64,000 nt of DNA from Noviherbaspirillum sp. UKPF54. GTDB taxonomy: Bacteria > Pseudomonadota > Gammaproteobacteria > Burkholderiales > Burkholderiaceae_D. Location: NCBI RefSeq assembly GCF_007874125.1, contig NZ_CP040128.1, positions 1,798,001-1,862,000 of the forward strand, given 5' to 3'. Made by a program: the position numbers and the translations under genes. Each line of letters begins with the position of its first letter. Position 1 is the first letter of the stretch. Positions 37,866 to 46,881 of this stretch are shown here, one piece after another. The notes beneath the pieces are model-generated. The model saw only the letters and a list, made by a program, of their open reading frames with translations, was not told the DNA's origin and made no database searches.

Positions 37866-37923
37866 GAACGCTCCCTGATACGATATTCGATTTCAAGCCG
37901 ATCTGCACGCGGCGCGCCAATCC

Positions 37924-38463
37924 TCATCCTTCGGCGGGCGCGAGGTCAGGCGACAACACGACATCATGCTGTTTTGGCCATGTCCAGACGCCGGTCAGGC
38001 GCCAGTCGCGCGCCTGATCTTCCACCTGCACTTGCCAGTTCGCCTGCTCGAGGAAAGCCAAGTCGATCGAGAAATTCCCATTACTATCCGGCCACGCCTC
38101 GCGCACGATGTCTTTTTCCGGCAGGGTCGAATGCACCAGGCGGATGGATATCTTGCCGGTCACCGGACGCTGCGGGCTGTCGATATGGCCGATCAGTTTG
38201 CCGGCCGCCGGATCGAAGCGCACATTCAATTTCAAGTGCAAATTCGCCGCTACACGGTCGCGCCGCAAGTCTTGGTTGATCGCCTTGCCCTGCTTGTAGT
38301 AGTCGTCTACCACCAGGGCATCCGGGCGACTTACCGCGAGCCAGGCGGTGAAGCAGCCTGCCACGACCACCAGGAACGGACCCAGCATCAGAAACCACGG
38401 CCAGCGGTTCGCATACCAGGGCGAACCATCGTCCGTCTTCAAACTCGGATCAGCGCTTTGCAT
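37924..38463 (-). CDS. ccoH: cbb3 oxidase assembly protein CcoH/FixH
   Basis: A 179-aa protein with one N-terminal membrane anchor (WFLMLGPFLVVVAGCFTAWLAV) and a periplasmic beta domain (VDDYYKQGKAINQDLRRD is the FixH signature). It is required for assembly of cbb3-type cytochrome oxidase. AAGGAG lies 6 bases before the ATG at 38463; a GTG at 38466 is also in frame. It follows ccoG by 16 bp. Confidence 0.92.
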   Translation of the reverse strand: MQSADPSLKTDDGSPWYANRWPWFLMLGPFLVVVAGCFTAWLAVSRPDALVVDDYYKQGKAINQDLRRDRVAANLHLKLNVRFDPAAGKLIGHIDSPQRPVTGKISIRLVHSTLPEKDIVREAWPDSNGNFSIDLAFLEQANWQVQVEDQARDWRLTGVWTWPKQHDVVLSPDLAPAEG

Positions 38464-38479
38464 CACAATCTCCTTGCAT

Positions 38480-39874
38480 TTAACGCGGTACGAAAAATAC
38501 CGCCTTTTCCTTCACTTCGACATCCGAACCGTCGGTCGACTCGACTTCGAACATGATCTTGTTCGAACCGGGTTGCCCCTTGCCGTGGGCGATCCGCACG
38601 CGCACCGGTACGGCCCGCGAACCGGTCGCGGGCAACGCCACTTCTTCCGCGCCCGCCAGAGCGATGGTCTCGATGCCGGAAACCTTGATCTTATACTTGT
38701 GCGGGAATTCGTCAGTGTTCATGATCTGCAGGCGATACACGTTCTCGATCATGCCGTCCTCCACCTCACGCCCCATCGCACCACGGTCGCGGATCACGTC
38801 CAGTTTGAGCGGCGTGCGTGTGAGCAGCGAACCCAGGAAGCCTGCCACGATCAGCACCAGGATGCCCGTATAGATGAGCACGCGCGGGCGCATCGTGCGC
38901 TGCCGGATCTGCTGCGGGGTGAAATGGTTTTTTAATGCGTTTTCGGTGGTATAGCGGATCAGCCCACGCGGCGAGCCGACCTTGTCCATTACCGAGTCGC
39001 AGGCGTCGACGCAGGCGGCGCAGCCGATGCAGTCGTACTGCAGGCCGTTGCGGATATCGATGCCGGTCGGACATACCTGCACGCACATCGAACAGTCGAT
39101 GCAGTCGCCCAGGTTCGACTTGGCAGCCGACTTGCTGCGCGCGCCGCGCGGATCGCCGCGTTCCTTGTCATAGGTGACGGTGAGCGTGTCCTTGTCGAAC
39201 ATCGAGCTCTGGAAGCGCGCATACGGGCACATGTATTTGCATACCTGCTCGCGCATCCAGCCGGCATTGCCATAGGTGGCAAAGCCGTAAAACAAAACCC
39301 AGAACCATTCCCACGGGCCGAGGCCGAGGGTTTTCACTTCGCCCAGCAGTTCGTGCATAGGGGTGAAATAGCCGACGAAGGTAAAGCCGGTCCATAGCGC
39401 GATGGCGCCCCAGATCAGGTGCTTCGCCGATTTCTTGGCGACCTTTTCGGCCGTCCATGGCTGCTTGTCCAGCCGCATGCGAGCGCTGCGCGTCCCCTCG
39501 ATCTTGCGCTCGACCCACATGAAGATTTCGGTATATACGGTCTGCGGACAGGAGAACCCGCACCATAGCCGTCCGGCGACGGCGGTAAACAGAAAGAGCG
39601 CATACGCGCAAATGATCAGCAGCAGCGCCAGATAGATGAAATCCTGCGGCCACAACACCACGCCGAAGATATAGAACTTACGCGCGCCAAGGTCGAACAG
39701 CACTGCCTGCCGACCGTTCCAGGAAAGCCACGGGAATCCATAGAACACCAGCTGGGTCAGCCATACGCAAATCCAGCGCCAATTGGCATACCAGCCCTTG
39801 ACCTCGCGCGGATAGATTTCCTCGCGAGCGGCGTACATCTTGATCACCGATACCTTTGGAGCAGCGTCACTCAT
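38480..39874 (-). CDS. ccoG: cbb3 oxidase accessory iron-sulfur protein CcoG (RdxA/FixG)
   Basis: A 464-aa membrane protein proposed to reduce copper for the oxidase. It has several N-terminal membrane segments including RLWCGFSCPQTVYTEIF, and two ferredoxin clusters CIDCSMCVQVCPTGID and CIGCAACVDACDSVM. The C-terminal periplasmic domain is Ig-like (from NVYRLQIMNTD). The ATG at 39874 (MSDAAPKVSVIKMYAAR) is the most family-like start; 39910 and 39949 are also open. It follows ccoP by 145 bp. Confidence 0.94.
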   Translation of the reverse strand: MSDAAPKVSVIKMYAAREEIYPREVKGWYANWRWICVWLTQLVFYGFPWLSWNGRQAVLFDLGARKFYIFGVVLWPQDFIYLALLLIICAYALFLFTAVAGRLWCGFSCPQTVYTEIFMWVERKIEGTRSARMRLDKQPWTAEKVAKKSAKHLIWGAIALWTGFTFVGYFTPMHELLGEVKTLGLGPWEWFWVLFYGFATYGNAGWMREQVCKYMCPYARFQSSMFDKDTLTVTYDKERGDPRGARSKSAAKSNLGDCIDCSMCVQVCPTGIDIRNGLQYDCIGCAACVDACDSVMDKVGSPRGLIRYTTENALKNHFTPQQIRQRTMRPRVLIYTGILVLIVAGFLGSLLTRTPLKLDVIRDRGAMGREVEDGMIENVYRLQIMNTDEFPHKYKIKVSGIETIALAGAEEVALPATGSRAVPVRVRIAHGKGQPGSNKIMFEVESTDGSDVEVKEKAVFFVPR

Positions 39875-40019
39875 TACAGACTCACAACGATTGATTTTTT
39901 CGGGCTTCATACTAAGCGATTGAGCAGCCGGGACCGCGCTGCGGCGCATATCGTATCACTTACGAACGCACCTCGTGACGCGGTCAACGGCTGCTCTCTC
40001 TTTCTACTGCTAGGCGCCC

Positions 40020-40952
40020 TTACTTCTGCGCGACAGCGCCAGTGTCGTTGGACAGACTCCAGACATAAGCCGCCAGCAGATGGACCTTCGCTTCGCCCAA
40101 GAAGTCCTTGAACGCGGGCATGGTGTTGTCGCGGCCCTTGCGAATGGTCTCCATGATGGTGTCAGCGCTGCCGCCATACAACCAGATCTTGTCGGTCAGG
40201 TTGGCAGAACCGAGGGCCTGGTTGCCCTTGCCGTCAGCGCCGTGGCAGGCTGCGCAGGCGCCGAACTTCTCCTTGCCGAAGGCTGCCTTGATCGGATCAT
40301 GCGCGGAACCGGACAGGCTCAGCACGTAGTGCGCGACATTCTCGACTTCCTTGTCGCCGCCGATCGCCGCCGCCATCGACGGCATCATGCCGTGACGACC
40401 GTTCATGATGGTGGTCTTGATCACGTCCGGCTCGCCGCCGTGGAGCCAGTCCTTGTCGGTGAGGTTCGGGAAGCCCTTGTTGCCGCGTGCATCGGAGCCG
40501 TGGCACTGTGCGCAGTAGGTCAGGAACAGGCGTTCGCCGATGGCATGCGCCTGCGGATCGGCGGCCACCGCCTTCAGGTCCTGCTGCTGGTACTTTGCGA
40601 AGATTGGGCCGAATTCGGCGTCCGCCTTCTTCAGCTCTTCCTCGTAAGCGCCGGTCGACTTCCAGCCCAGCTTGCCGGCGTACGTGCCCAGGCCCGGATA
40701 CAGGAACAGGTAGGCAAGCGCAAACACGATGGTGATATAGAACAGCCACATCCACCAGCGCGGCATCGGGGTGTCCAGCTCCTGCAGGTTTTCATCCCAG
40801 CTATGGCCGGTGGTTTGCGTCACCTTGCCGTCCGGCCCCACCTCGACCTTGGCCTTGGATTGCGCCCAAAGCAAGATCGCGCAGCCGGCGATACCCAGCA
40901 GGGTCAGGAGCGCAATGTAGACGCTCCAAAAGCTATTTGTAAAATCAGACAT
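40020..40952 (-). CDS. ccoP: cbb3-type cytochrome c oxidase subunit III (dihaem)
   Basis: A 310-aa membrane-anchored dihaem cytochrome c that passes electrons to CcoO/CcoN. Two N-terminal TM segments (about 9-30 and 68-88) are followed by haem sites CAQCH (147-151) and CAACH (233-237). GGAGAAAC precedes the ATG at 40952, which overlaps the end of ccoQ by 8 bp. Two-TM CcoP is the longer type common in betaproteobacteria. Confidence 0.97.
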   Translation of the reverse strand: MSDFTNSFWSVYIALLTLLGIAGCAILLWAQSKAKVEVGPDGKVTQTTGHSWDENLQELDTPMPRWWMWLFYITIVFALAYLFLYPGLGTYAGKLGWKSTGAYEEELKKADAEFGPIFAKYQQQDLKAVAADPQAHAIGERLFLTYCAQCHGSDARGNKGFPNLTDKDWLHGGEPDVIKTTIMNGRHGMMPSMAAAIGGDKEVENVAHYVLSLSGSAHDPIKAAFGKEKFGACAACHGADGKGNQALGSANLTDKIWLYGGSADTIMETIRKGRDNTMPAFKDFLGEAKVHLLAAYVWSLSNDTGAVAQK

Positions 40953-41127
40953 GTTGTTTCTCCGCAGCTTGCGTATCGAATTCGTCGGCGAATGGCAGGT
41001 TGGCTGCCACTTCGAAGTCTGCGCGGCGACGCGCACTGTAGGCCCACAGGATGATCCCGATGAAGGTCAGGAAGCTCACCACCGTAAACAGGATGCGCGT
41101 ATCCATGATCATTTGTTCGAATGTCAT
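40945..41127 (-). CDS. ccoQ: cbb3-type oxidase subunit IV (CcoQ/FixQ)
   Basis: A 60-aa single-TM protein (MTFEQMIMDTRILFTVVSFL, then an Arg-rich cytosolic start of the tail). GAGGTAATC precedes the ATG at 41127. Size, position between ccoO and ccoP and the TM followed by YSARRR match CcoQ, which stabilises the complex. The open frame extends upstream across ccoO in another frame, so the true gene is only its last 61 codons. Confidence 0.93.
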   Translation of the reverse strand: MTFEQMIMDTRILFTVVSFLTFIGIILWAYSARRRADFEVAANLPFADEFDTQAAEKQHV

Positions 41128-41129
41128 GA

Positions 41130-41741
41130 TTACCTCGCCTTGATGAGGGTTCCCATGCCTTGCAGGTAGGCGACCAGCGCATCCTGCTCGGTCTTGTCGG
41201 CCAGAGCCTTCGGCGCTTCGGCAATCTCCTGGTCGGTATACGGCACGCCCAACCTCTTGAGAGCGCGCATCTTCGGACCGATATCTTCCGGATCCAACTT
41301 GGTCTTGGCCAGCCACGGATAGCCCGGCATGTTCGACTCGGGAACCACGTCGCGCGGATTGTTCAGGTGGGTGCGGTGCCACTCGTCGCTGTAGCGGCCG
41401 CCGACGCGCGCCAGGTCCGGACCGGTACGCTTGGAGCCCCACTGGAACGGGTGGTCATAAACGAACTCGCCGGCCACCGAGTAGTGGCCATAGCGCTCGG
41501 TCTCGGCGCGGAACGGGCGAATCATCTGCGAGTGGCAGTTGTAGCAGCCTTCGCGCAGGTAGATGTCGCGGCCGGCCAGGCGCAGCGGGGAGTACGGCTG
41601 CAGTCCCGCCACAGGCTCCGTCGTCGACTTCTGGAAGAACAGCGGCACGATCTCGACCAGGCCGCCGAAGCTCACCACGATCAGCACCAGCACAACCAGC
41701 AGGATCGGGCTCTTCTCAATCCATTCGTGTTTGAATTTCAT
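41130..41741 (-). CDS. ccoO: cbb3-type cytochrome c oxidase subunit II (monohaem)
   Basis: A 203-aa protein with one N-terminal TM anchor (about 11-35) and a periplasmic cytochrome c domain with CYNCH at 66-70 and the likely axial Met138 in [20 protein letters not shown] precedes the ATG at 41741. It follows ccoN by 16 bp and is followed by ccoQ after 2 bp. Confidence 0.97.
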   Translation of the reverse strand: MKFKHEWIEKSPILLVVLVLIVVSFGGLVEIVPLFFQKSTTEPVAGLQPYSPLRLAGRDIYLREGCYNCHSQMIRPFRAETERYGHYSVAGEFVYDHPFQWGSKRTGPDLARVGGRYSDEWHRTHLNNPRDVVPESNMPGYPWLAKTKLDPEDIGPKMRALKRLGVPYTDQEIAEAPKALADKTEQDALVAYLQGMGTLIKAR

Positions 41742-41757
41742 TCGTAACTCCTCATTC

Positions 41758-43182
41758 TCAAGCGTGGGCCGCGACTGCCGGGATGCGTGCATTCACCGGT
41801 TGCGCGTCGCGCATCGTCATGACCGCGTTGTAAGCCATCATCACCATGCCGCTCAGGTACAGCAGGCCGCCGGTGAAGCGGATCACGTAATATGGGAAGG
41901 TTGCTTTCACGGCTTCCACGAAGGTGTAGGTCAGCGTGCCGTCAGCATTGACCGCGCGCCACATCAGACCTTGCATCACGCCGGCGATCCACATCGAAGC
42001 GATGTACAGCACGATGCCGATGGTCGCCACCCAGAAGTGCACTTCGATCAGGCGCTTGCTCCACATTTCGGTCTTGCCGAACAGGCGCGGCAGCAGGTAG
42101 TAGATCGAGCCCATGGTAATGAAGCCGACCCAGCCGAGGGCGCCAGCGTGCACGTGGCCGACGGTCCAGTCGGTGTAGTGCGACAGCGAATTGACGGTCT
42201 TGATGGACATCATCGGGCCTTCGAAGGTCGACATGCCGTAGAACGACAGCGAAACGATCAGGAACTTCAGGATCGGATCGGTGCGCAGCTTGTTCCAGGC
42301 GCCGGACAAGGTCATCATGCCGTTGATCATGCCGCCCCAAGACGGCGCCAGCAGGATCAGAGAGAACACCATGCCGATCGACTGGGTCCAGTCAGGCAGC
42401 GCGGTGTAATGCAGGTGGTGCGGACCCGCCCACATGTAGGTGAAGATCAGTGCCCAGAAGTGCACGATCGACAAACGATACGAATACACCGGCTTTTCGG
42501 CCTGCTTCGGAATGAAGTAGTACATCATGCCGAGGAAGCCCGCGGTCAGGAAGAAGCCCACCGCGTTGTGTCCATACCACCATTGCACCATCGCGTCCTG
42601 CACGCCGGCATAGGCCGAATAGGACTTGGTGAGCGATGCCGGCATCTCGGCGCTGTTGACGATGTGCAGCAGAGCCACGGCGAGGATGAAGCCGCCGTAG
42701 AACCAGTTGGCGACATAGATGTGCGGCACCTTGCGCTTCAAGAGCGTGCCGAAGAACACCAGCGCGTACGCTACCCAGACTAGCGCGATCAGGATGTCGA
42801 TCGGCCATTCCAGTTCGGCGTACTCCTTGCCGGTGGTCATACCCAGCGGCAGCGTAATTGCGGCCGCAACGATGACGAGTTGCCAACCCCAGAAGGTGAA
42901 GGCTGACAGCGCATCGGAAAACAGGCGCACCTGGCAGGTACGCTGAACGACGTAGTAAGAAGTGGCGAACAGTGCGCAGCCGCCGAACGCAAAAATCACC
43001 GCATTGGTATGCAATGGGCGCAGGCGTCCGTAAGTGAGCCACGGTATGTCGAAATTAAGGGCGGGCCAGGCAAGCTGAGCGGCGATAAAAACGCCGACCA
43101 GCATGCCCACCACGCCCCACACTACAGTAGCGATCGCGAACTGCCTGACGACCTTGTAGTTGTAGTTGAGTGCTGTATCCAC
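41758..43182 (-). CDS. ccoN: cbb3-type cytochrome c oxidase subunit I
   Basis: A 474-aa, 12-TM catalytic subunit of the high-affinity oxidase that reduces O2 to water and pumps protons. Conserved haem/copper ligands are visible: [10 protein letters not shown] (low-spin haem), [12 protein letters not shown] (CuB, with cross-linked-Tyr context nearby), [13 protein letters not shown], and [16 protein letters not shown]. It starts with GTG (GGGAGATC upstream). Two FNR boxes lie 64-92 bp upstream. Its operon is ccoNOQP followed by ccoGH. Confidence 0.97.
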   Translation of the reverse strand: MDTALNYNYKVVRQFAIATVVWGVVGMLVGVFIAAQLAWPALNFDIPWLTYGRLRPLHTNAVIFAFGGCALFATSYYVVQRTCQVRLFSDALSAFTFWGWQLVIVAAAITLPLGMTTGKEYAELEWPIDILIALVWVAYALVFFGTLLKRKVPHIYVANWFYGGFILAVALLHIVNSAEMPASLTKSYSAYAGVQDAMVQWWYGHNAVGFFLTAGFLGMMYYFIPKQAEKPVYSYRLSIVHFWALIFTYMWAGPHHLHYTALPDWTQSIGMVFSLILLAPSWGGMINGMMTLSGAWNKLRTDPILKFLIVSLSFYGMSTFEGPMMSIKTVNSLSHYTDWTVGHVHAGALGWVGFITMGSIYYLLPRLFGKTEMWSKRLIEVHFWVATIGIVLYIASMWIAGVMQGLMWRAVNADGTLTYTFVEAVKATFPYYVIRFTGGLLYLSGMVMMAYNAVMTMRDAQPVNARIPAVAAHA

Positions 43183-43245
43183 GTACGATCTCCCAGGGTT
43201 GGTAATACGATGTGGGGAGGGTACGGTTTTGGGTACTCAAAAACT

Positions 43246-43259
43246 TTGATTTGAGTCAA
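43246..43259 (-). promoter_or_regulatory. Promoter-proximal FNR box of ccoNOQP
   Basis: TTGATTTGAGTCAA (TTGAT-N4-GTCAA) matches the FNR consensus at nine of ten conserved bases. It is one base from a second, perfect box and centred 70 bp before the ccoN GTG. Confidence 0.7.
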
Positions 43260-43260
43260 A

Positions 43261-43274
43261 TTGATCCGAATCAA
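43261..43274 (-). promoter_or_regulatory. Perfect FNR box of ccoNOQP
   Basis: TTGATCCGAATCAA is an exact TTGAT-N4-ATCAA site. With the neighbouring box the two centres are 15 bp apart, so two FNR dimers could not easily bind as classical class II plus class I activators. One may be an accessory or alternative site. Confidence 0.82.
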
Positions 43275-43317
43275 AAAACCGAGTGATTTACTCTGGCTTT
43301 TTCTCACTTTAGAGAAT

Positions 43318-43536
43318 TTAATCTTGCCTGTCAGATGCTTTTTTTACATCACTTGCCTCGCGGGCGCCATCCGCCAAGCGCGTGTCGTCGGCGGCGCGAT
43401 CGTCGTCAAGCACCACGCGCATTGCCGGCCCAACCATGTCGTCGAACTGCCCGCCGTCGGACATGCGCAGGAATACCCAGATCGCGATGAAAACCAGCAC
43501 GACACTGAGCGGCACGAGGATGTAGAGAGCTTCCAT
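43318..43536 (-). CDS. ccoS: cbb3 oxidase maturation protein CcoS
   Basis: A 72-aa protein with one N-terminal TM (MEALYILVPLSVVLVFIAIWVFL) and the family motif MSDGGQFDDMVGPAMRVVLDDD. CcoS is needed to insert haem and copper cofactors into the oxidase. It starts 17 bp after the ccoI stop, so ccoI-ccoS are one unit upstream of the FNR-controlled ccoN promoter. Confidence 0.93.
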   Translation of the reverse strand: MEALYILVPLSVVLVFIAIWVFLRMSDGGQFDDMVGPAMRVVLDDDRAADDTRLADGAREASDVKKASDRQD

Positions 43537-43553
43537 GATGTCAATCCGTCTGG

Positions 43554-46094
43554 TTATGCTGACCGTTGGCGCGCCTGCGCCGCTCGCGCGCCCTGCTCGC
43601 CGCCGGCGCCGCGGCGCAGCCGCAAGGCATTCACCACCACCAGCGCGGAACTGAGCGACATGCCTATTCCCGACAGCCAAGGCGTAAGCAGGCCAAGCGC
43701 GGCGGCGGGGATCGCCAGCGCATTATAGAGAGTTGCCCACGCAAGATTCTGCCGTATCACCTTCATGGTCCGGGCAGCCGTCTGCGCCGCCTCCCGCACT
43801 GACGACAGCCGCCCCGACAGCAGCACCGTATCTGCGTGGGACTGCGCCAGCGCCGCACCGCTCCCCATCGCGAAGGATACGTCCGCGGCGCGCAGCACGG
43901 CGGCATCGTTGACGCCGTCTCCGACCATGGCCACCACGGAACCCTCGGCCTGCAGGCGTCGCACGAACTCGAGTTTCTGCTCCGGCAGGAATTCGCCATG
44001 GGCCGCGGGAATGCCAAGCTCCGCAGCGACGGCTTGGGCGACGCTGCGCTGGTCGCCGCTGAGCAGAACGACATGCTTGCCGATCGCTTTGAAATAATCG
44101 ACCACCTCGCGCGCGTCGCCGCGTACGGCGTCGGCCAGTTCGAACCGCGCCAGCACGCCTTGTTCGGAGCCGAGATAGACCGCAGTCACGTTGCCGTCGT
44201 CATGTTCCGTGATCGTGGAATGCGTCAGCCCGGACACGAAGGCGGCGCGGCCAAGGCGAAGACGGATACTATCGACAACGCCTTCCAGCCCCTGACCTGC
44301 CGTGTACGCCACGTCGCGCGCCGCCTGCCGCCCTTCCAGCCGCCCGGCCGCCTCGACAATGGCCGCGCCTAGCGGATGCGCATTCGTGGCCTCGAGGGCC
44401 GCCGCGGCCAGCAGGCACCATGACTCGTTGATGGCACCGAACGTTTCGACATGCCGCAGCGCGGGCTTTCCGACTGTGAGCGTGCCGGTCTTGTCGAAAA
44501 TGACATGCGTGGCGCGATGCAGGGTCTCCAGCACGTGCGGCTGCACCACCAGTACGCCCTGGCGCACCAGCCGGTCCGTGGCCGCCGCCAGCGCGCTGGG
44601 CATGGCCAGCGACAGCGCGCAGGGACACGATACCACCAGCACCGCGATCGCGATCGGCCATGCACGCGACGCATCCAGCCAGTGCCAGACGCCGAAAACG
44701 GCAACCGCAAACACCAGCAGGGCGCCGACGAACCATGCCGCCACCTTGTCCGCCCACAGCGCGAGTTGCGGCTTGCCCTGCCCTGCCCGCTCGATAAGCT
44801 TGACGAGCGTTGACAAGGTGCTCTCGCGCACCGGCTTGGCGACCTCTACCACGATGGCCTGCGTTGCATTGACCGCGCCGCCGGGCACGCTTTCACCCAC
44901 GGATCGCCGCACCGGCTCGCTCTCGCCTGTCAGCAGCGACAAGTCCACCGCCGTCGCTCCCTCGACGATCACGCCGTCTGCCGCGATCGCCTCGCCCGGC
45001 CTGACCAGCAACAGATCGCCCTCGACCAGCTGGCCGGCGGGCACGATTTCGGTCTCTCGGCTGGAGGGCCATGCGGTCAGGCGCGCGGCCGAGGCAGGTA
45101 GGGCGCGCTGCAGCTTTTCCAGGGCCGACGCCGCCTTGCGCCGCGCCACCAGCTCCAGATAACGACTGCACAACAGCAGGAAAATGAACATCGTGACAGA
45201 GTCGAAATAGACCTCGTCCTGCCCGTGGATGGTGGCGACTACGCTGCCACCGAATGCCGCCGCGATACCGAGCGCCACCGGCACATCCATGCCAAGCGCG
45301 CGCGCCTTCAGGTTCGACCAGGCGCCTTTGAAGAAAGGCAGCGCGGAATAGAAAACGGCCGGCACCGTCAGCCACAGGCTGGCCCAGCGCATCAGGCTTG
45401 CCATGTCGGACTCCATCGTGCCGTCGGCGGCGAGGTAGGCCGGCACCGCGTACATCATCACCTGCATCATCGACAAGCCGGCGATGAACAGTTGCCGGAA
45501 CAGGCGCTTGCCGTGACGCTGCAACTGCTCGCCGTGCCGGATCGGATCGAATGGATACGCGACATAGCCGAGCTCGCGCACCGCTTTCAGGATGTCGCTC
45601 GGCTTGCAATGCAACCGATCCCAGCGCACCTGCAGGCGCTCGGTAGCCACGTTGAGGTTCGCTTGCTGAACTCCAGGAACGCTACATAGCCGCCGCTCGA
45701 TCAGCCATACACAAGCGGCGCAGCGAATGCCGTCGATCGAAAAAACGGCATCGCAGCAGTCCTGTGCGTCGTCGGCTTGCGCTACGAATCGTTCGATTGC
45801 CTCAGGATCGTCGTACAGGCGAAGTTCCGGGGGAACCAGCGAGGCCTGGTCGGCAGTCGGGGCAAAACCGCTGCGCGAGGCGTAATAGTCGGTGAGGCCG
45901 TTGTCGACGATGGTCTGTGCCACCGCCGCGCAGCCCGGACAGCACATCGGTCGCGACGCGCCATCGATCACCACATGCCAGCTTGCACCCATCGGCACCG
46001 GAAGGCCGCAATGGAAGCAGTCGACGGCGGCTGCGACGGAAGAATCGGATGCTGCGGCGTCGATGCGCGCCGCAGCCGGCAAGGTGGCGGTCAT
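43554..46094 (-). CDS. ccoI: Copper-exporting P1B-type ATPase for cbb3 assembly (CcoI/FixI)
   Basis: An 846-aa pump that delivers Cu(I) to the periplasm for the oxidase. The N-terminal metal-binding region has CFHC (26-29) and CCPGC (51-55), followed by an HMA domain with CAAC (125-128). It has actuator TGES (389-392), the membrane copper-site motif C490-P-C492 and phosphorylated D534 in DKTGTLT. GGGAGCGC precedes the ATG at 46094, which overlaps the preceding stop by one base (TGATG). The open frame continues 102 codons further upstream but is a shadow there. Confidence 0.95.
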   Translation of the reverse strand: MTATLPAAARIDAAASDSSVAAAVDCFHCGLPVPMGASWHVVIDGASRPMCCPGCAAVAQTIVDNGLTDYYASRSGFAPTADQASLVPPELRLYDDPEAIERFVAQADDAQDCCDAVFSIDGIRCAACVWLIERRLCSVPGVQQANLNVATERLQVRWDRLHCKPSDILKAVRELGYVAYPFDPIRHGEQLQRHGKRLFRQLFIAGLSMMQVMMYAVPAYLAADGTMESDMASLMRWASLWLTVPAVFYSALPFFKGAWSNLKARALGMDVPVALGIAAAFGGSVVATIHGQDEVYFDSVTMFIFLLLCSRYLELVARRKAASALEKLQRALPASAARLTAWPSSRETEIVPAGQLVEGDLLLVRPGEAIAADGVIVEGATAVDLSLLTGESEPVRRSVGESVPGGAVNATQAIVVEVAKPVRESTLSTLVKLIERAGQGKPQLALWADKVAAWFVGALLVFAVAVFGVWHWLDASRAWPIAIAVLVVSCPCALSLAMPSALAAATDRLVRQGVLVVQPHVLETLHRATHVIFDKTGTLTVGKPALRHVETFGAINESWCLLAAAALEATNAHPLGAAIVEAAGRLEGRQAARDVAYTAGQGLEGVVDSIRLRLGRAAFVSGLTHSTITEHDDGNVTAVYLGSEQGVLARFELADAVRGDAREVVDYFKAIGKHVVLLSGDQRSVAQAVAAELGIPAAHGEFLPEQKLEFVRRLQAEGSVVAMVGDGVNDAAVLRAADVSFAMGSGAALAQSHADTVLLSGRLSSVREAAQTAARTMKVIRQNLAWATLYNALAIPAAALGLLTPWLSGIGMSLSSALVVVNALRLRRGAGGEQGARAAQARQRSA

Positions 46095-46879
46095 CAATGC
46101 GCTCCCTGGTGCGCCGCCGGTGTCACACAGAATGTGTCGAGCCAGCCAAGCGACAAGCCATTCACCGCCCGCACCAATCCGAGCAGGCCGAATGCAAGCA
46201 CCAGCAGGCCGCTCGCGAGGCGCACCCTGCGCTGCCGGGTCCATGACTGCAGGCGGGTGCCGAGCAGTCCCATGGTCAGCAACACCGGCAAAGTGCCGAG
46301 CCCGAACGCGAACATCACCGCCGCGCCCGATGTAGCGGAACCGCTCAGCATCGCGGTCAGCAGTACGCTGTACACCATGCCGCACGGGACCCAGCCCCAC
46401 AGGGCTCCCAGAACGAACGCTTTCGGCACGCTGTCCATGGGAAGAAAATGCTTAATGAGCGGCTGCACGCGCCGCCAGACCACCTGCCCCGCGGACTCCA
46501 GCCGCGCCAGTCCGCGCCAGGCATCCATCAGGTATAGGCCAAGGGCCACCAGCATCAGGTTGGCGGCCCAGTAGCCGCCGATCTGCAGGGATGAGACGAA
46601 AGACAGGGTGCGTGCGCCCTGCGCGACACCGCCGGCGATGGCGCCGGCGATCATGTAACTGGTGATGCGGCCGCCGTTATAGGCAGCGACGCGCAACACG
46701 TTGTCGAAGACGGCGATCTGGGGCTGCGCCACCGCGGCAGTGTTCACCGCCACCGGGAAGGGCCGCTTGCTGCGCGATGCGACCGACAATGCCCCAACGA
46801 TGCCCCCGCACATGCCGACGCAATGCACCCCGCCCAGCAAGCCAATCAGAAAAACGGAAATGAGGTGCAGGTCGGTCAC
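46094..46879 (-). CDS. SafE/UreH-type membrane protein next to ccoI
   Basis: A 261-aa protein with about six hydrophobic segments and the family signature GGVHCVGMCGG near the N-terminus, common to SafE/UreH-like transporters. It starts with GTG two bases after the hemN stop and overlaps ccoI by one base, indicating tight co-translation hemN-safE-ccoI-ccoS. The His/Cys/Met motif and its position favour a role in metal (copper or nickel-like) supply to the oxidase rather than sulfite export; this is inference. No clear ribosome site is seen at the GTG, consistent with coupling. Confidence 0.85.
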   Translation of the reverse strand: MTDLHLISVFLIGLLGGVHCVGMCGGIVGALSVASRSKRPFPVAVNTAAVAQPQIAVFDNVLRVAAYNGGRITSYMIAGAIAGGVAQGARTLSFVSSLQIGGYWAANLMLVALGLYLMDAWRGLARLESAGQVVWRRVQPLIKHFLPMDSVPKAFVLGALWGWVPCGMVYSVLLTAMLSGSATSGAAVMFAFGLGTLPVLLTMGLLGTRLQSWTRQRRVRLASGLLVLAFGLLGLVRAVNGLSLGWLDTFCVTPAAHQGAH

Positions 46880-46881
46880 TT

